Source of the DNA: Nematostella vectensis
Lineage: Eukaryota > Cnidaria > Anthozoa > Actiniaria > Edwardsiidae
Direction: 5' to 3'
Length of the DNA stretch: 64,000 nucleotides
Assembly: GCF_932526225.1 (NCBI RefSeq)
Contig: NC_064035.1
Coordinates: 15,794,469-15,858,468, forward strand
Shown piece after piece: positions 41,701 to 51,500 of the stretch (its first letter is position 1; each line of letters starts with the position of its first letter). The notes beneath the pieces were generated by a model that worked only from the letters and a program-made list of their open reading frames with translations, was not told where the DNA came from and made no database searches. The position numbers and the translations under genes were made by a program.

Positions 41701-44700
41701 CTTTCTCTCCTACTATGCACAATGCTGGCAAATGTGCTATGGTACCAAGTACCTCAATCGCAAAAGGAAGATGTTATCTTTGAATCTGGATTCATTCGAA
41801 TCACGTGGCATGAGTTGCTGATTGGAATTCAATCGAGTCTACTTGTGTTTCCTATAAACTTGCTTATCATTCAAATTTTCCGTAATACAAAGCCAAGGCC
41901 GCTACACAAGGATGACAGTTGTGAAGTGAAGAGCATTTGCAGTAGGTCAGTGACGACTCCAGCTATAGCCCTTCAAGATATTACAACGGTAACAAGGGAA
42001 ACACCGGATGTGGTTAAATCCTGGACGCATTCAGAACGACGGCTCGACAGCCCATACAAACAGCGGCGTGGCGAAGAGAAGAAAAACCTGGACACGATTG
42101 AAAGACGTTTTTCCAGGAAACATCCGTTCAGAAGCCAAGAGAGTGTTGACGATGACCTATTAACACTCCTTATAGAAACCCGTCTTGATGGGCTCTACCG
42201 TGAGACGACTCCAGAGAACAAAGCCCCTGCTGACATCAAGCATGCGGATAGAGCAGACTTGTTTGAGCGTAAGGATGTCATGTTTATTTGTATTTCTTTT
42301 TGAGGAGGGAGGGAAAATACTCTGACCTACAACTTGTATTCCTGGATGGCAGGTCCTTCATGATTTTTTTGTACATATTTTGTATTACCCACCCACTCAT
42401 GTTTTTGTTTGTCCATCGCCCTTCTATAGTTTTTAAATCCGCCAGGGCGGTGCAAGGTAACAGGTGGTTTCCCCCATGTTGTTGTATCGCCCACGTCTAT
42501 AGGAGTAGTCTCGTCCACGCAACAAACGTCGCTTCGCCTTCGCATCAATGTGTTTCGCCCACGGTTTATAGCAAAATTCGTTGTTGCGCAACCTCGGCGA
42601 ATTCGAACTCCTTGTCTCGTTTGGGAATAGCGCGTAGTCAATCAGCCGTCTAAACCAATCGATGGTGTCATAAGACTGCACACAGAGAACTGATTGGTCA
42701 CGGTGGTATGACTGACTACGCGCTATTTCCAGACAAGAAATGGGTTTAGAATTTCTCGCGGTCGCGCAACAAAGAATTCGGCTTTAAAATACGAGTTACT
42801 CTGCTTTAGAAACATCAAACTAATGAAATACTCTACCGATCGCAAAGATTTTTTTGATAAATCTCGAATCAACGATTTAACTCTACCAATCCAATCTATT
42901 TTCATTGGTAGCGACGGAACAACCAAGCCCTGTGTCGATAGAGAGCTTTGACTACGTAGATGGTGCAAAACCGCTCTTCAAGTCCCCTGCCGAGGCGAAC
43001 GCCCGCAAGAGCAAGAAGGCCAAGGAGCACGTGGGAAAGGTACTACTGCCCTGGTGGTTTGTGTACGTGGGCTGGGCTCTGTGTCTGCTGACGGCTTGTA
43101 CAGCGGCGTTTTTCACTATGCTGTATGGTTTGACGTTTGATAAACCCAAGCAACATGCATGGTTGATATCGATGTTCTTCTCCCTTGTACAAGATATTTT
43201 TATTTCCCAACCTTTAAAGGTAAGTCTAAGCCTATAAAAGCCTAATGACGAGGGCCCCGTGTATTTGATGGTTTCGCACTAATTTAAAAAAAAAAAAAAA
43301 AAAAAATTTCCGTTATTGCTAGGCAGGCGCAACTTTCTCACTGAAACACAAGCGTAAGAGAACGAAACTACTTAATTTTCTAGCGCTTTTGTTTGATTCT
43401 CATTTGTACTGCGCTTGGCCTTGCGTCCTAGTGAGCACAACGTTCGCCAAACCTTAAGGAGCAATATATACTTTCACAATGGAAAACTCTAAATGAAGTA
43501 TCAAACTTCAATCATGGATTATTCTTTCTTATTAATAGACAGCTGTATTTTGTTTGTATTTTTCAAATAATTAATATAAAGGAATAACACATAGGTACTT
43601 CTCAAGGAAGCATTTCTATGAGCTCGACCCCCCTCATCTATCAATCCTTGACTTTTCATTGACTATGGATATACACCTGGTATCATACCCCTTTGATACT
43701 GGGTCCATAACCTGTAGATAACAGGGCCCGCCCAACTTTTTCTTAGCTGCTTGGCTTTGATCCAACGTGCAAACAAAGCTGAAGATTGTCATCGCTGTTT
43801 TTAGGTTCTAGGTTTTGCTCTTGTTTTCGCACTCGTGTTGAAGAAGCCGCAAGGTGAAAATGATGAAAAGCTGAACTCGGAGCTCGCCAAAGATCGTCAG
43901 TGGTTAGAGGAACACGTGGGTCAGAGAGACAAGCGGCGTAACGCCATCTCAAACGACAAGCCGAAGTACTTGCCTCCAGATCCGGTAAGTACCTGCGCCC
44001 AACAACCACTTGCAGTCCTAGCGGCGAGTCTATAAGGTTAAAAGAACAAGCAAAATGAAACTTGACCTGATGGAAAGGTATTTGAGGGTTTAACATTCTT
44101 GCGTAAAGTTCTCCTCAATTCGGCAACCATAGTTAGTAGAGAGACTCTTCTAATAACTATGCGGCAACATTAAAAAATAGAAACTGGATCCACAACATTT
44201 TTTTTTCACTTTTCTTGATTTACTACACCCGGCTTGTAATTCCCAGACTCGGTTAGTAGAAAAACCGGCATACGTAGTTACTTTGTTTGTGTCATGTTGT
44301 AGTCCGCCCTGCAGCGAGCTCGCCTTCAGCGCTTCAAGGAGCGTAAGATGTTCGAGGTCATCCAAGAGATCTTATTCTACGCGCTCTTTGTCTGGGTCGT
44401 ACTGGTGGTCGCTTACGGGCACAGGGATCCTAACGCGCACGTGATGAACCAAGGTCTAGAAGACGTGTTTTCCGGCCGGGGTAACAGCTGGATGGTGGAT
44501 TATGAGCCGCCCAAACTCAGGAACAGAACCATAATCAAATTTCTAAGGGTAAGATGGTCTAACAGTGTACAGTGTAACCACAGACGGACACTTTCACACT
44601 TTTAACAGTCCCCAACTCAAATCAATTCTTTTGAGTCTTTCCAATTTTTACTGTTGCCGTCTTAGGCTAAGTTCAAAAGTCATATTATCCATGAGCCGTA

Positions 44701-46650
44701 TTCAATGCATATACATGCAAATGAAGATTAAAATTAAACAAACGACATTTGCATGGATTTGCTTTGAATACGGCTTATGGATAATACGACGTTTGAACTT
44801 ATGGTATAAGTTGCTTAAATTCGCTAAAGGTTCAAACCGCGGTTTTTCTATTATCGACGATATCGAAACAAGCAAAACATGACCATAGTGTTCCTGACGG
44901 GCATTCTTTGTTGTTTCAGGTGAGTGACATTACATCATTTTGGAATTGGACAGAAGCTGTGCTCATTCCAGGCCTGTACAGTGAGTCTTGGTATAACGGA
45001 CGGTCGGATAAGCCAGGTTTTCTAGCGGATCATACCTCATGGATGCTGGGTACCGCACGGATGCGACAACTTAGGGTGAAAGCGGGTACGTGTGGTACAC
45101 CACCACCACTAACCACATTCACATGACCGCGCAACAAACGACACGCGACTTAACAACTCCTTAACAACATATTCCGCTAACGAGTGCTTGTTTGATTCTC
45201 AGGAGACTGCAAAGTTCATGACGTGTATAGTGGATATTTAGCCCAGTGCAACGGCCCATATAGCTGGGACACAGAGGATACTACACCTGTTTTCAGACCC
45301 GGCTGGCGGCCCGCCCCATCCAACTACTCAACCGCCCAAAACGCTTGGAAATACCGCGATTCGAGCGAACTGAGATCATTGCCACACCTGGGTAAACTGG
45401 CGCTTTACAGTGGAGGAGGCTACGCGTTTGACCTCGGCAAAAAGGAGAAAGCCATGGCTATGCTTGCACAGCTAAAGCGGGATAAATGGGTGGACAGATC
45501 CACGCGCGCGATTTTTGTGGAGTTCACTGTGTACAGTTCTTACACAAATCTGCACTGTGTCGGCTATCTCCTCCTAGAGGTACTGCCAAGTGGGGGGACA
45601 AGTCCGTTTTCGGAACTTCTCGTAACGCGTATTGATCGTTATGCCGGCAACTTCATGATTTTTGTCCTCCTCTGTGAGATCTTATTTGTGCTATTCACCG
45701 TGTATTTCACCTACAAGCAAGGCAAAGAGATTGCGAGGGAAGGCGTCGCGTACCACTTCCACGAGTACTGGAGCTGGGTGGAGCTTGTGTTGAGCGGATG
45801 TTCGTGGACCAGCATCGTGTTATACTTCGTGAGGTTCGGCATCAATAAATCAACAGTGTTGACCTACCACAAGGATACATCAGTCTTCGTCAACTTCCAC
45901 GCACTCGCTGCGAGTGATCAAGTCTTCGGATATGTTTACGCATTTGTCGCATTTTTCGTCTCTCTTAAATTCCTGCGTCTTTTTCGATTCAATAAACGAA
46001 TGTCGTTGTTGGCAACGACATTAAAATGCTCTGCAAAGGAGCTTGCGCATTTCTCCATTGTCTTTGGTCTGGTGTTCATGGCCTTTGTTCACTTCTGTTA
46101 TCTCATCTTCTCGACCGAGCTGTACATCTTTCATACCGTGCTATCGACCGTCGAAACACTCATCAGCGTCATGCTGGGGAAATTCAGCTACGAACGTCTT
46201 CTCCAAACCAACCGTCTGCTTGCGCCATTCATGTTCTTCTTCTACAGCATTGTTGTGGTGTTCATTCTGATCAACATGTTCATCTCGATCATCATCGAGA
46301 ATTTCCAACGCGTCAAATCGCAAAACGACTTGCAGTCCAATGAATACGAGATAGTTGACTTTATGACGGAGCAGTTTCGCGATTGGTTGGGGTGGACACC
46401 GTTTGGTTTATTCATGGGATCTAAGAATCGTGTTGGAGTCTCTAAGACTGCAAACGCAAAAAGACCTTCGTACAAGCATCGCGCTCGTACCAACCAGGCA
46501 GAGGTATTGAAGACCAGGGTGGACAGGTTGGTGGAGCTCATTCAGAGCGTCCACTGTGAAGAAGACGATGAAGATTTCTTGAAAAATGACGGAGAAATAA
46601 CTTACAGGTCATCGGAGAAGCAGGCGACAAAGCGCAATATGATAGCGTGA
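17683..46650 (+). CDS. Polycystin-1-like protein (PKD1 family), complete, 22 coding exons, 3,983 aa
   Basis: Polycystin-1 family proteins are very large membrane receptors that pair with TRPP channels, often in cilia. Coding exons: 17683-17788, 18606-19298, 21211-21377, 21952-26876, 27110-27622, 28912-29168, 29279-29502, 33863-33967, 34197-34376, 34587-34712, 35286-35444, 36588-36839, 37299-37469, 37982-38365, 39715-39945, 40163-40456, 41452-42268, 42912-43219, 43805-43984, 44303-44548, 44920-45085, 45203-46650. The sum is 11,952 nt, exactly 3,984 codons with stop, and every junction keeps frame and AG/GT. Order: signal peptide (1-22), WSC (about 38-115), about 15 PKD repeats (about 500-1900), REJ module (from about 1900), GPS (about 2740-2775), TM1, PLAT (from 2832), ten more TM segments with a polycystin domain, coiled coil. 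It lacks the leucine-rich repeats, C-type lectin and LDL-A modules of human PKD1, so it is best called PKD1-like. The start is the ATG giving a clean signal peptide. Confidence 0.95.
18606..19298 (+). CDS. Polycystin-1-like exon 2: WSC domain and first ectodomain segment
   Basis: The exon encodes a WSC domain with eight cysteines in the expected spacing: LGCFKEG, KKCLEICG, DLCFCGRDYG, NECDRPCSGD, RHCGG. WSC is a putative carbohydrate-binding module and also occurs in human PKD1. It is followed by a beta-rich, N-glycosylation-rich segment (NLTVTFLNGTT) that may be a diverged Ig/PKD fold. Confidence 0.9.
19780..20175. repeat. Irregular 35-80-bp tandem repeat in polycystin intron 2
   Basis: Words such as gcgaaagactcgggtcaaacg, tctttcaagggatggcg and gggcgaacgcaact recur five to six times with variable spacing between 19780 and 20175. 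Overlapping open frames on both strands here are repeat by-products. The rest of the 1.9-kb intron (19299-21210) has A/T runs and a (CA)n tract near 21073-21092 and nothing coding that I can see. Confidence 0.8.
21952..26876 (+). CDS. Polycystin-1-like exon 4: giant 4.9-kb exon with tandem PKD domains
   Basis: One uninterrupted exon of 4,925 nt (about aa 323-1963) opens with a cysteine-rich and WIF/carbohydrate-like segment. About 15 Ig-like PKD repeats of 85-100 residues follow. Landmarks are the WDFGDG motif (YHWDFGDGT), YGDGNPE, FSFGDGESS, and repeated ends such as Y.SPG.Y.V.L.A.N. Several repeats have lost the GDG core (WLFGSQG, YEFDDN, WQIDGW) yet keep the length and the closing strand. 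N-glycosylation sequons are very frequent, as expected of an ectodomain. The 3' end starts the REJ module (FGGGSTILSAPTVIYG). The donor gtaagt at 26877 is read by the next exon in frame (CA+G). Confidence 0.93.
27110..27622 (+). CDS. Polycystin-1-like exon 5: REJ module
   Basis: This exon encodes LPSNVIRSQSSIIIPGYSLS, then SHGWQSKLVLDASGSHDPAY and LSFAWYCTQVT. These are hallmark stretches of REJ (receptor for egg jelly) modules, including the DASGSHDP and FAWYC signatures. It joins exon 6 (28912-29168) and exon 7 (29279-29502), which continue the module up to GGYCGIVPQEGEEL. Confidence 0.9.
27900..28890. repeat. About 200-bp tandem repeat with internal 14-bp repeats in polycystin intron 5
   Basis: Five consecutive copies of a unit of about 190-210 bp contain ccctccatttagagccc, caattctctatcag, ggacagattcaagtagac and ggttgcaacaagttgttc. 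Within the first copy a 14-bp word (aattcgctatcagg) is itself repeated about ten times. The last copy runs into the acceptor of exon 6 at 28911, so part of the unit aligns with that splice site. Confidence 0.9.
29515..33838. repeat. 30-bp minisatellite, about 144 copies, in polycystin intron 7
   Basis: The unit is ctgtaactacagaggcctag followed by tgtcatggtg. The array fills nearly the whole 4.36-kb intron, from about 13 bp after the donor at 29503 to about 24 bp before the acceptor of exon 8. Shortened copies (tggtgcttaac, lacking three bases) mark larger blocks; two of them, near 33189 and 33488, sit in otherwise matching blocks 299 bp apart. Many copies read ctgtaagtac, which contains a perfect GTAAGT donor word. 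Both strands show long open frames of ten-residue repeats because 30 is divisible by three; these are not genes. Confidence 0.97.
34397..34430. repeat. CACCAT microsatellite
   Basis: A short run of caccatcaccatcaccat type lies about 20 bp after the polycystin donor at 34377. Confidence 0.85.
36241..36500. mobile_element. Fold-back MITE in polycystin intron 11
   Basis: The ends are inverted copies of about 30 bp: tttactgccgaatccgttg and gtatcgcgac on the left, gtcgcgatacaacagattcg and accgtaaaa on the right. Internal segments around agccaatcagattc and ctgattggctcag also pair. There is no coding capacity. It ends about 90 bp upstream of exon 12. Confidence 0.8.
37982..39945 (+). CDS. Polycystin-1-like exons 14-15: GAIN/GPS cleavage site and first membrane segment
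   Basis: Exon 14 (37982-38365) and exon 15 (39715-39945) together encode the GPS motif: CYFWDEAGGMWSSQGCE, then HCKCSHLTWFG. The tetrad of cysteines, the W.S.GC spacing and the HL-T cleavage triplet are all kept. The protein should therefore autoproteolyse between Leu and Thr like PKD1 and adhesion GPCRs. After it comes TM1 (PALLATFCAILGMYLVALIW, near aa 2800-2820) and a basic cytoplasmic stop (ARRRD). The splice junction splits GPS between the third and fourth conserved blocks. Confidence 0.93.
38466..38630. mobile_element. MITE with GGCGTAGCCAGG terminal inverted repeats
   Basis: It begins cagggGCGTAGCCAGG and ends cctggctacgccgctg, about 165 bp long, with a C-rich run inside. I recall similar termini as dispersed repeats in several invertebrate genomes. 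No coding capacity. A related copy occurs near 62437-62535. Confidence 0.7.
38795..39212. mobile_element. 418-bp MITE with TTA target-site duplication
   Basis: The left end is ggggtcgtccacac and the right end gtgtggacggcccc. The direct repeat TTA is present on both sides (38792-38794 and 39213-39215). Internal words (agtatccggattcg, agtatacggattc) recur in both orientations. A three-base TTA duplication with GGG-starting ends resembles PIF/Harbinger-type elements; that assignment is inference. Confidence 0.75.
40163..40456 (+). CDS. Polycystin-1-like exon 16: PLAT domain
   Basis: The exon encodes the first part of the PLAT/LH2 domain directly after TM1: YRYEVTVYTGRGKAAATTSN, VTLIMCGE, GGIDSFFVTTPNPLG, IRIWHDNTG, WYLNQ. 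Exon 17 continues VAVRNI and FYFLCYRWF. PLAT in polycystins binds phospholipid/calcium and regulates trafficking. The last about 35 nt of this exon, together with its donor, are the first copy of a 53-bp tandem array that follows. Confidence 0.93.
40457..41075. repeat. 53-bp tandem array that repeats the exon 16 splice donor
   Basis: The unit joins exon sequence (cagggagcaatccctcg, tggtacctgaaccag) to intron sequence (gtaagggtgtgatatgacac). Donor GT positions are 40457 (real), 40510, 40563, 40616, 40669, 40722, 40775, 40828, 40881, 40934, 40987 and 41040, all exactly 53 bp apart. Most copies keep CAG|GTAAGG; others read CAA|GTAAGG, TAG|GTAAGG or CAG|GTATGG. Using any later donor would bring an in-frame stop (GTA AGG GTG TGA) into the transcript. 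Confidence 0.97.
41452..42268 (+). CDS. Polycystin-1-like exon 17: end of PLAT, TM2-TM3 and cytoplasmic loop
   Basis: It encodes the end of PLAT, then DAHLWFSIALRPCRSLFTRT, a conserved polycystin stretch before TM2. TM2 is CCLSLLLCTMLANVLWYQV and TM3 is LLIGIQSSLLVFPINLLIIQ. A charged, Arg/Lys/Glu-rich cytoplasmic loop of about 125 residues follows. I chose the donor c|gtaagg at 42269; reading on gives a stop 32 nt later. The carried C joins CG of exon 18 to keep frame. Confidence 0.9.
42575..42780. mobile_element. Fold-back MITE in polycystin intron 17
   Basis: The left arm (aaaattcgttgttgcgc, then ggaatagcgcgtagtca) is repeated inverted on the right (tgactacgcgctatttcc, then gcgcaacaaagaattcg). 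Length is about 205 bp, with no coding capacity. It lies about 130 bp upstream of exon 18. Confidence 0.75.
42912..44548 (+). CDS. Polycystin-1-like exons 18-20: TM4-TM6
   Basis: Exons 42912-43219, 43805-43984 and 44303-44548 encode TM4 (WFVYVGWALCLLTACTAAFF), TM5 (WLISMFFSLVQDIFISQPLK continuing VLGFALVFALVL) and TM6 (ILFYALFVWVVLVVAYGH), then the start of the extracellular polycystin domain. SLVQDIFISQPLKVL is a hallmark of PKD1/PKD1L proteins. TM6 corresponds to S1 of the channel-like core. Confidence 0.93.
44668..44801. mobile_element. Short fold-back MITE (intron 20)
   Basis: Two inverted arms of about 55 bp: taagttcaaaagtcatatta with tccatgagccgtattcaa on the left, ttgaatacggcttatgga with taatacgacgtttgaactta on the right. 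A single diverged arm of the same family lies at about 47690-47745, in the 3' region between the convergent genes. Confidence 0.8.
44920..46650 (+). CDS. Polycystin-1-like exons 21-22: polycystin domain, channel-like core, coiled coil
   Basis: Exon 21 (44920-45085) encodes ITSFWNWTEAVLIPGLY and the last exon (45203-46650) the rest. The polycystin domain carries the family stretch TRAIFVEFTVYSSYTNLHCV. Channel-like helices follow: FMIFVLLCEILFVLFTVYFT, WSWVELVLSGCSWTSIVLYF, GYVYAFVAFFVSLKFLRLF, HFSIVFGLVFMAFVHFCYLI, a pore-loop-like segment (TVETLISVMLGKFSYE) and the last helix (FMFFFYSIVVVFILINMFI). The cytoplasmic tail ends with a coiled-coil segment (EVLKTRVDRLVELIQSV) that could pair with a TRPP partner. 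Stop TGA at 46648-46650. Confidence 0.95.
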
Positions 46651-48182
46651 TATAGCAGTAAAACACACACACACACTAAAAAAATTGTCTGTACAGTATA
46701 CATAAAAAATAGTGATAGAATATATTAGTTATAACAGAAACTGTAAAAATGGAAAAGGTTTCGCCTTTACAAATTCTTTAAATCATTATAACACTTCGCA
46801 ATGATCGTTTTCCACATGCTGACCGACATCGATCGAAATTTTGATGTACAACATGTAAAACATGACCGCAACGTTAAAAAGTGAATGTAAGAAAAGAGGG
46901 AAATCAGCAAATTAACAGTTTCGAAGGGGCGAAGTTTAACATCCCATGATATTTTCGAGAGCATGGCTTTTCGGGATGTTTCAGAAATATCCCTGTATCA
47001 TAAGCAAGACAAATTGCAATGATGTTATGTATTTATTGAAAAATATATAATCTTTTAATTGGACGCTTATTTGCACGTCTAACAAACCAATATATATTTC
47101 GTTTCCCTGGGGGATAAAAAAAATGAAAGATACAAAGTCCCCCTATATTTTCGTGTCGTTGGAGCTAATACAAAACAGGTAACGCTCCAGAAATCTATTC
47201 CACAGAATCTACCGGTTTTGCATTTTTCAAAAAATTCAGCGGTTTTACAATGCCCTTGCCGGTGAGCACTATCTGCCTCGTTCCCGGGCTGCGTACGAGC
47301 GACGAGCACGTAAGGCATACTGGGAAGGATAAAGAAATGTTCCTTTGCGAATCGTTTACCCTTCCCATGTTCCTTTGTGAATCGTTAACTCTTCCCATGG
47401 TCCTTTGCGATTTATTTACCCTCACTATGTTTTTGACGAAACGACAATCCTTCCCATGATACAGAGCGAAAAGCTTTGTTTCCCTGTCGAGAGCCTGGGG
47501 ACGAGTCAGGAGCACGAGTAACCATAACACACATTTTGTATGGTATATATCTGTCATAATCGAAATATATAGAATATATATAGAATTGTAGCTTTTGAAA
47601 GTAACGCATAGAATATTATTTGCCTCTTAAGTTTTTATTTTGAGCTTTCTTGCTCAAATGAATCTGGTCGATCGTTTCATCTTCGTGTGCATGCATTTGC
47701 ATTGAATACGGCTCGTGGATAATACGACGCTTGAACTTAGCCTTACAGCACCATTGAGAAGAAATAATCTCGCCTTAATTTGAAAAATTACCAAGGCCCT
47801 TGGGACGAGGTTTAAGAAAAAGTGGACGAATTTTGTCCCCTAGATCACGTATAATAATATTGAAAATCCACATTGTGATTAATTACACATACCACATCAT
47901 ATCACCTCTCTTTTTTATAAACGACTATGAAATGGCAAATGAAAAATTGGAATTAATAAAACACCATAAAAAAGAAAGAAGATGAAAAAAAAAACATGCT
48001 CAAGAATCCAGCCCCGCGAGAGACCCGCCGGAAAGTACAGTACAGTCATTAAGGCCCGCAGGGTCTCCGAAAGGGTCTCCAAAGAGAATAAAAAAACGAT
48101 TCTAGTGACATTTATATACGTATATAATATAGATTTATACAAAATATAAATGTATATACAATGTCTATTCACCTACCATCGG
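46651..48182. other. Region between the two convergent gene ends
   Basis: This holds the 3' untranslated sequence of both genes. A (CA)n tract follows the polycystin stop at about 46664-46677. A 28-bp word (gttcctttgtgaatcgtt with acccttcccat) is repeated three to four times at 47335-47460. A single MITE arm lies at 47690-47745. I see no convincing exon; the short open frames (60-120 codons) on both strands lack domains. No clear AATAAA was found close behind the polycystin stop. Confidence 0.55.
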
Positions 48183-48511
48183 CTACGTATCGGTTTTACT
48201 TGACGTGTTACTTGTCCGTTGTCGGGAGACCAGCGGAACATCCAAACTGTCGCTGTCAGACACATCCATTAGCACGCACTCACTTGGGGCTTCGTCATCG
48301 CTCTCAAACGCATCACATGCCACTTCGAGCCTGCTGTACTCCCCGCTGACCGTTGTAGGGGAACTTTTAGTCGTGCCTTGGACTAGGATCTTGCGCACTG
48401 ACTTGGGTGAGCGTTTCACTGGAACGACAGAAAGCAGGGCGGTGATCTCTACGATGACAAAATACCCCGTAAAGCCCCGTGAAAACAGCGTCAGCCTTGC
48501 CAAACAAAGAA
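48183..48511 (-). CDS. EF-hand/Kelch gene exon 18: C-terminal tail
   Basis: The exon follows acceptor gcagttcag and reads VLCLARLTLFSRGFTGYFVI, then a basic stretch (VKRSPKSVRKILVQG) and an acidic tail ending SNTSSKTDT and TAG at 48183-48185. The hydrophobic start (about 25 residues to VVPV) could be a membrane-associated helix or the last propeller strand. Phase agrees exactly with exon 17. Confidence 0.8.
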
Positions 48512-51500
48512 CTGAACTGCACACCAAAACAAAGGGATGACGAACGACTTTGCATTACAGCGATCACTAATTCTACGGTTGACAGTGAGAAAGCCGAGCC
48601 ATAGAGCCTTGCTAGCGTCTGTATAAGGTATAATTTATAAAACAGTTTGAAACTCGAAGCCGCATCGTCACCAGTTCACTTCCGGAGGTCCGACGGAAAC
48701 CTCAACCGTTAAAAGACAAAAGAATCTATTAAAATCCGAGATATTTAACATGCCATCTGCTGTAAATTATCAATCACATCCTCGAAGAAACTTGCAATTT
48801 ATACACGCTTTCAATATTTTGAAATATTTTTCGCGTTTTCCGTTAAAAATCATCGGATATTGTAACGTAATCGACCGGAAGAAACCTGGTGACAATGCGG
48901 CTTTTAGCCATCAGCCTCACTTGCGTCTTTGTAAGGGAAGTTAATGCTACTGTAAGACGGGACATGATATGATGCCATATATGTAACACAATGTAAAACT
49001 AGTCTCGCTCACCTGGATCGATCTGACACCTCCACATGTCGATGGATTTGCCATAGCTATCCACGCGCTTGGACAAGCCTCCCAGCACCATCAAATATAC
49101 AATTCCACTGTTCTTTACTACTGGTGGGAACACCCTTGCAGGCCCCTGCCCTGGGGAGAGGTCTTGGGCGCTTACTGGTTTAAGCAGAGCTTGAGGGGGT
49201 TGCTGTATATTTCGCCTATCTCCTGCACTCGTTGTCGCCACATCTTGCAACAACTGCACGCAGTGTTTATTTATCACATTGGGTGCTATAGTCTTTGCTT
49301 TGCTAGTACCGGTAAAACTTGTCACGTGATGTGCATCCGGGACCTCGCCTCTGCCTTGATTATCATTAGCAGCAGTGCATGTGTTTTGTCCAAGCGGGTT
49401 CTGGGTAACAGAGGAAGATGGACTCATGTCTACCCCGTGATTCACCATCGATAGCGTCTCCACGTGACCAGGATCCAGCTCACTTATCAAAGAGTCGAGC
49501 GAACCGGAAGTCACGTGATTTCGTCGATTCTCTGTGTCAAGCACCTTCGCCGCTGAAGACAGGGATCCTAAAGAGCCAGATGATTCTCGGGCACGATCGG
49601 ACACGAGGGTCATGGCTGATTCAGGTCGAACCCGTAAACGCTTCACGATCTCAACTGTGGTTGCTAAGGATAATCGGTTCGCGGTTGCTAAGAACGTTGA
49701 GTCTGTACGGACCGCTTCCAGGGACAATGAATCTTCCCTATCTAATGCCGGGGTGCAGGGTGGAGCTGAGTGAGCAGACGTGGGGCGGAACGAAGAGATG
49801 AGAAAATCAGGAATGGTGATAATGGAATGATGACTGCGAGCCGGAGGGTAGATCAACCCACGAGTGGAGATGGCAGTCCAGCTGCGTAAATCTTCGAAGA
49901 ACATACAAAATGAAAATGATCACAACAGGCAAGCAGCGTCTGGTCCCTAGAAACCAGCTTAATTTATACTATCTTGGGGCTATATGCCTTTAAAAACCAC
50001 TGCCAATATCAACGTTTCTTGCAGATCCCACTATCAGCAATTCAAACAATATCACGCTCATTAAGTAGTCATCCATGTAAGAGGTACGCGAAAAATGTTC
50101 TCTCATAGATATCGTATTTGTTAGTTTTTGTTATGAGCCTATCAGAAGAAGTAATATCAGTAGTTTTAGTTGTCTTATTTTACTAGGTTTCCCAGGGATC
50201 ATCAGAATAATAATAAGTAACTCAAGTAATCAAAACATTAGGCAAAATCTTGTTTTAATAAGTGTAACTTATGCTATGATATTGTGTCTTAGCCAATCAA
50301 ACTTCTAGTATTAACATCTTTAACACGCCAGTGTGAATTGCGTTTTGGTTGCGTAGCTCTTGCTCACGGAGCATTACCTTAAAACCTTTTCTTTGAAAAA
50401 CTCACCAAAGTCAAACCTCCACAAGTGATTATATAGGGTGCCATCTGTTGACTCGCCCCCAAACACGAGCATGCCGTCACCCACCTGAAAAACGAGACAT
50501 TCTGATTAGCGCGTAGGGATCGTGACGGGGGTTATGGCATTATATAGGGGGGGGGGGGGGGTGGGGTTGACACCCATCCCATCATGCACTTCGTCATAAT
50601 ATATTATTAACCGCCGAGCGTCGTGATGGTGCGCAGATGACCTGAGTCATGAAGGCGGTAAGAGCAAGATGGAATTGTTCCGATGCATTCCGAGGAAGAA
50701 ACTAGCTTTATTATAGACGAATGCCTCGACATTGAAAATTAAAGATTTAAATTTGAAAATAGATATTTTCTTTGCCTTTCAAATCCACGGCCTTCATTAC
50801 TCAATCCCGGACGATTTAACGATTTAATTTCAATACCTATGCCTTTTATACTGTATTTTCATTTTTCTTGGTAAAGATTGCACTGAGGGTCATGAGAAAT
50901 GTTTGCTACAGCTCAAAATGACTACAAAATCACGAACTTTAAAAAATAACGTGCGTGCGCCGGGAATGGCGTCATTTTCGATTGCCCATGAAGCTCGCGC
51001 AGACAGTGTGAAAAATAAAATACACCTTCAATAACCTCATTTTCTAGCCAAAATTGGCAAAATATTCCTCGAATTTAAGGCTTAGTTGAAGTATAATTAT
51101 TCTTTTGGCAAATCCTCATCAAATCTGTGCTTGATATGTTATTTTAGTCAGTCAAAAGCTAAGACGACCGGTTCGTGCAACCCGAGTAAAACAAGATGGA
51201 CAGCAAAATGACGTGATCAATTTTCAGAGACCAGTTGATTCAAGTAGTCTATCTTCAAGGCCAAAATTCGCCCCTTAGGAGTGAGGTGGCTTAGAGTTAG
51301 ACCCCGATTAAAAGTTTACTAAAGGCCTGATGAACGAACTAGCTAAAGTATTAGGGTAGATCCTTAGAATACGAAATATTTGGATAAGAAAAATGTAAAC
51401 AAACAAGACGGCAAGGCAATGTTTCGGAGACTTAGTTTACATCGCAAACCTCACAAACAAATTTCACGCGAATTTCACGCGTTTTTTGCTGCGAACTAGA

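Noticed and set aside
42269-42303. Extension of polycystin exon 17 to the stop at 42303
   Set aside because: The donor c|gtaagg at 42269 restores frame with exon 18, and the total coding length is then an exact multiple of three. Reading on would end the protein before TM4.
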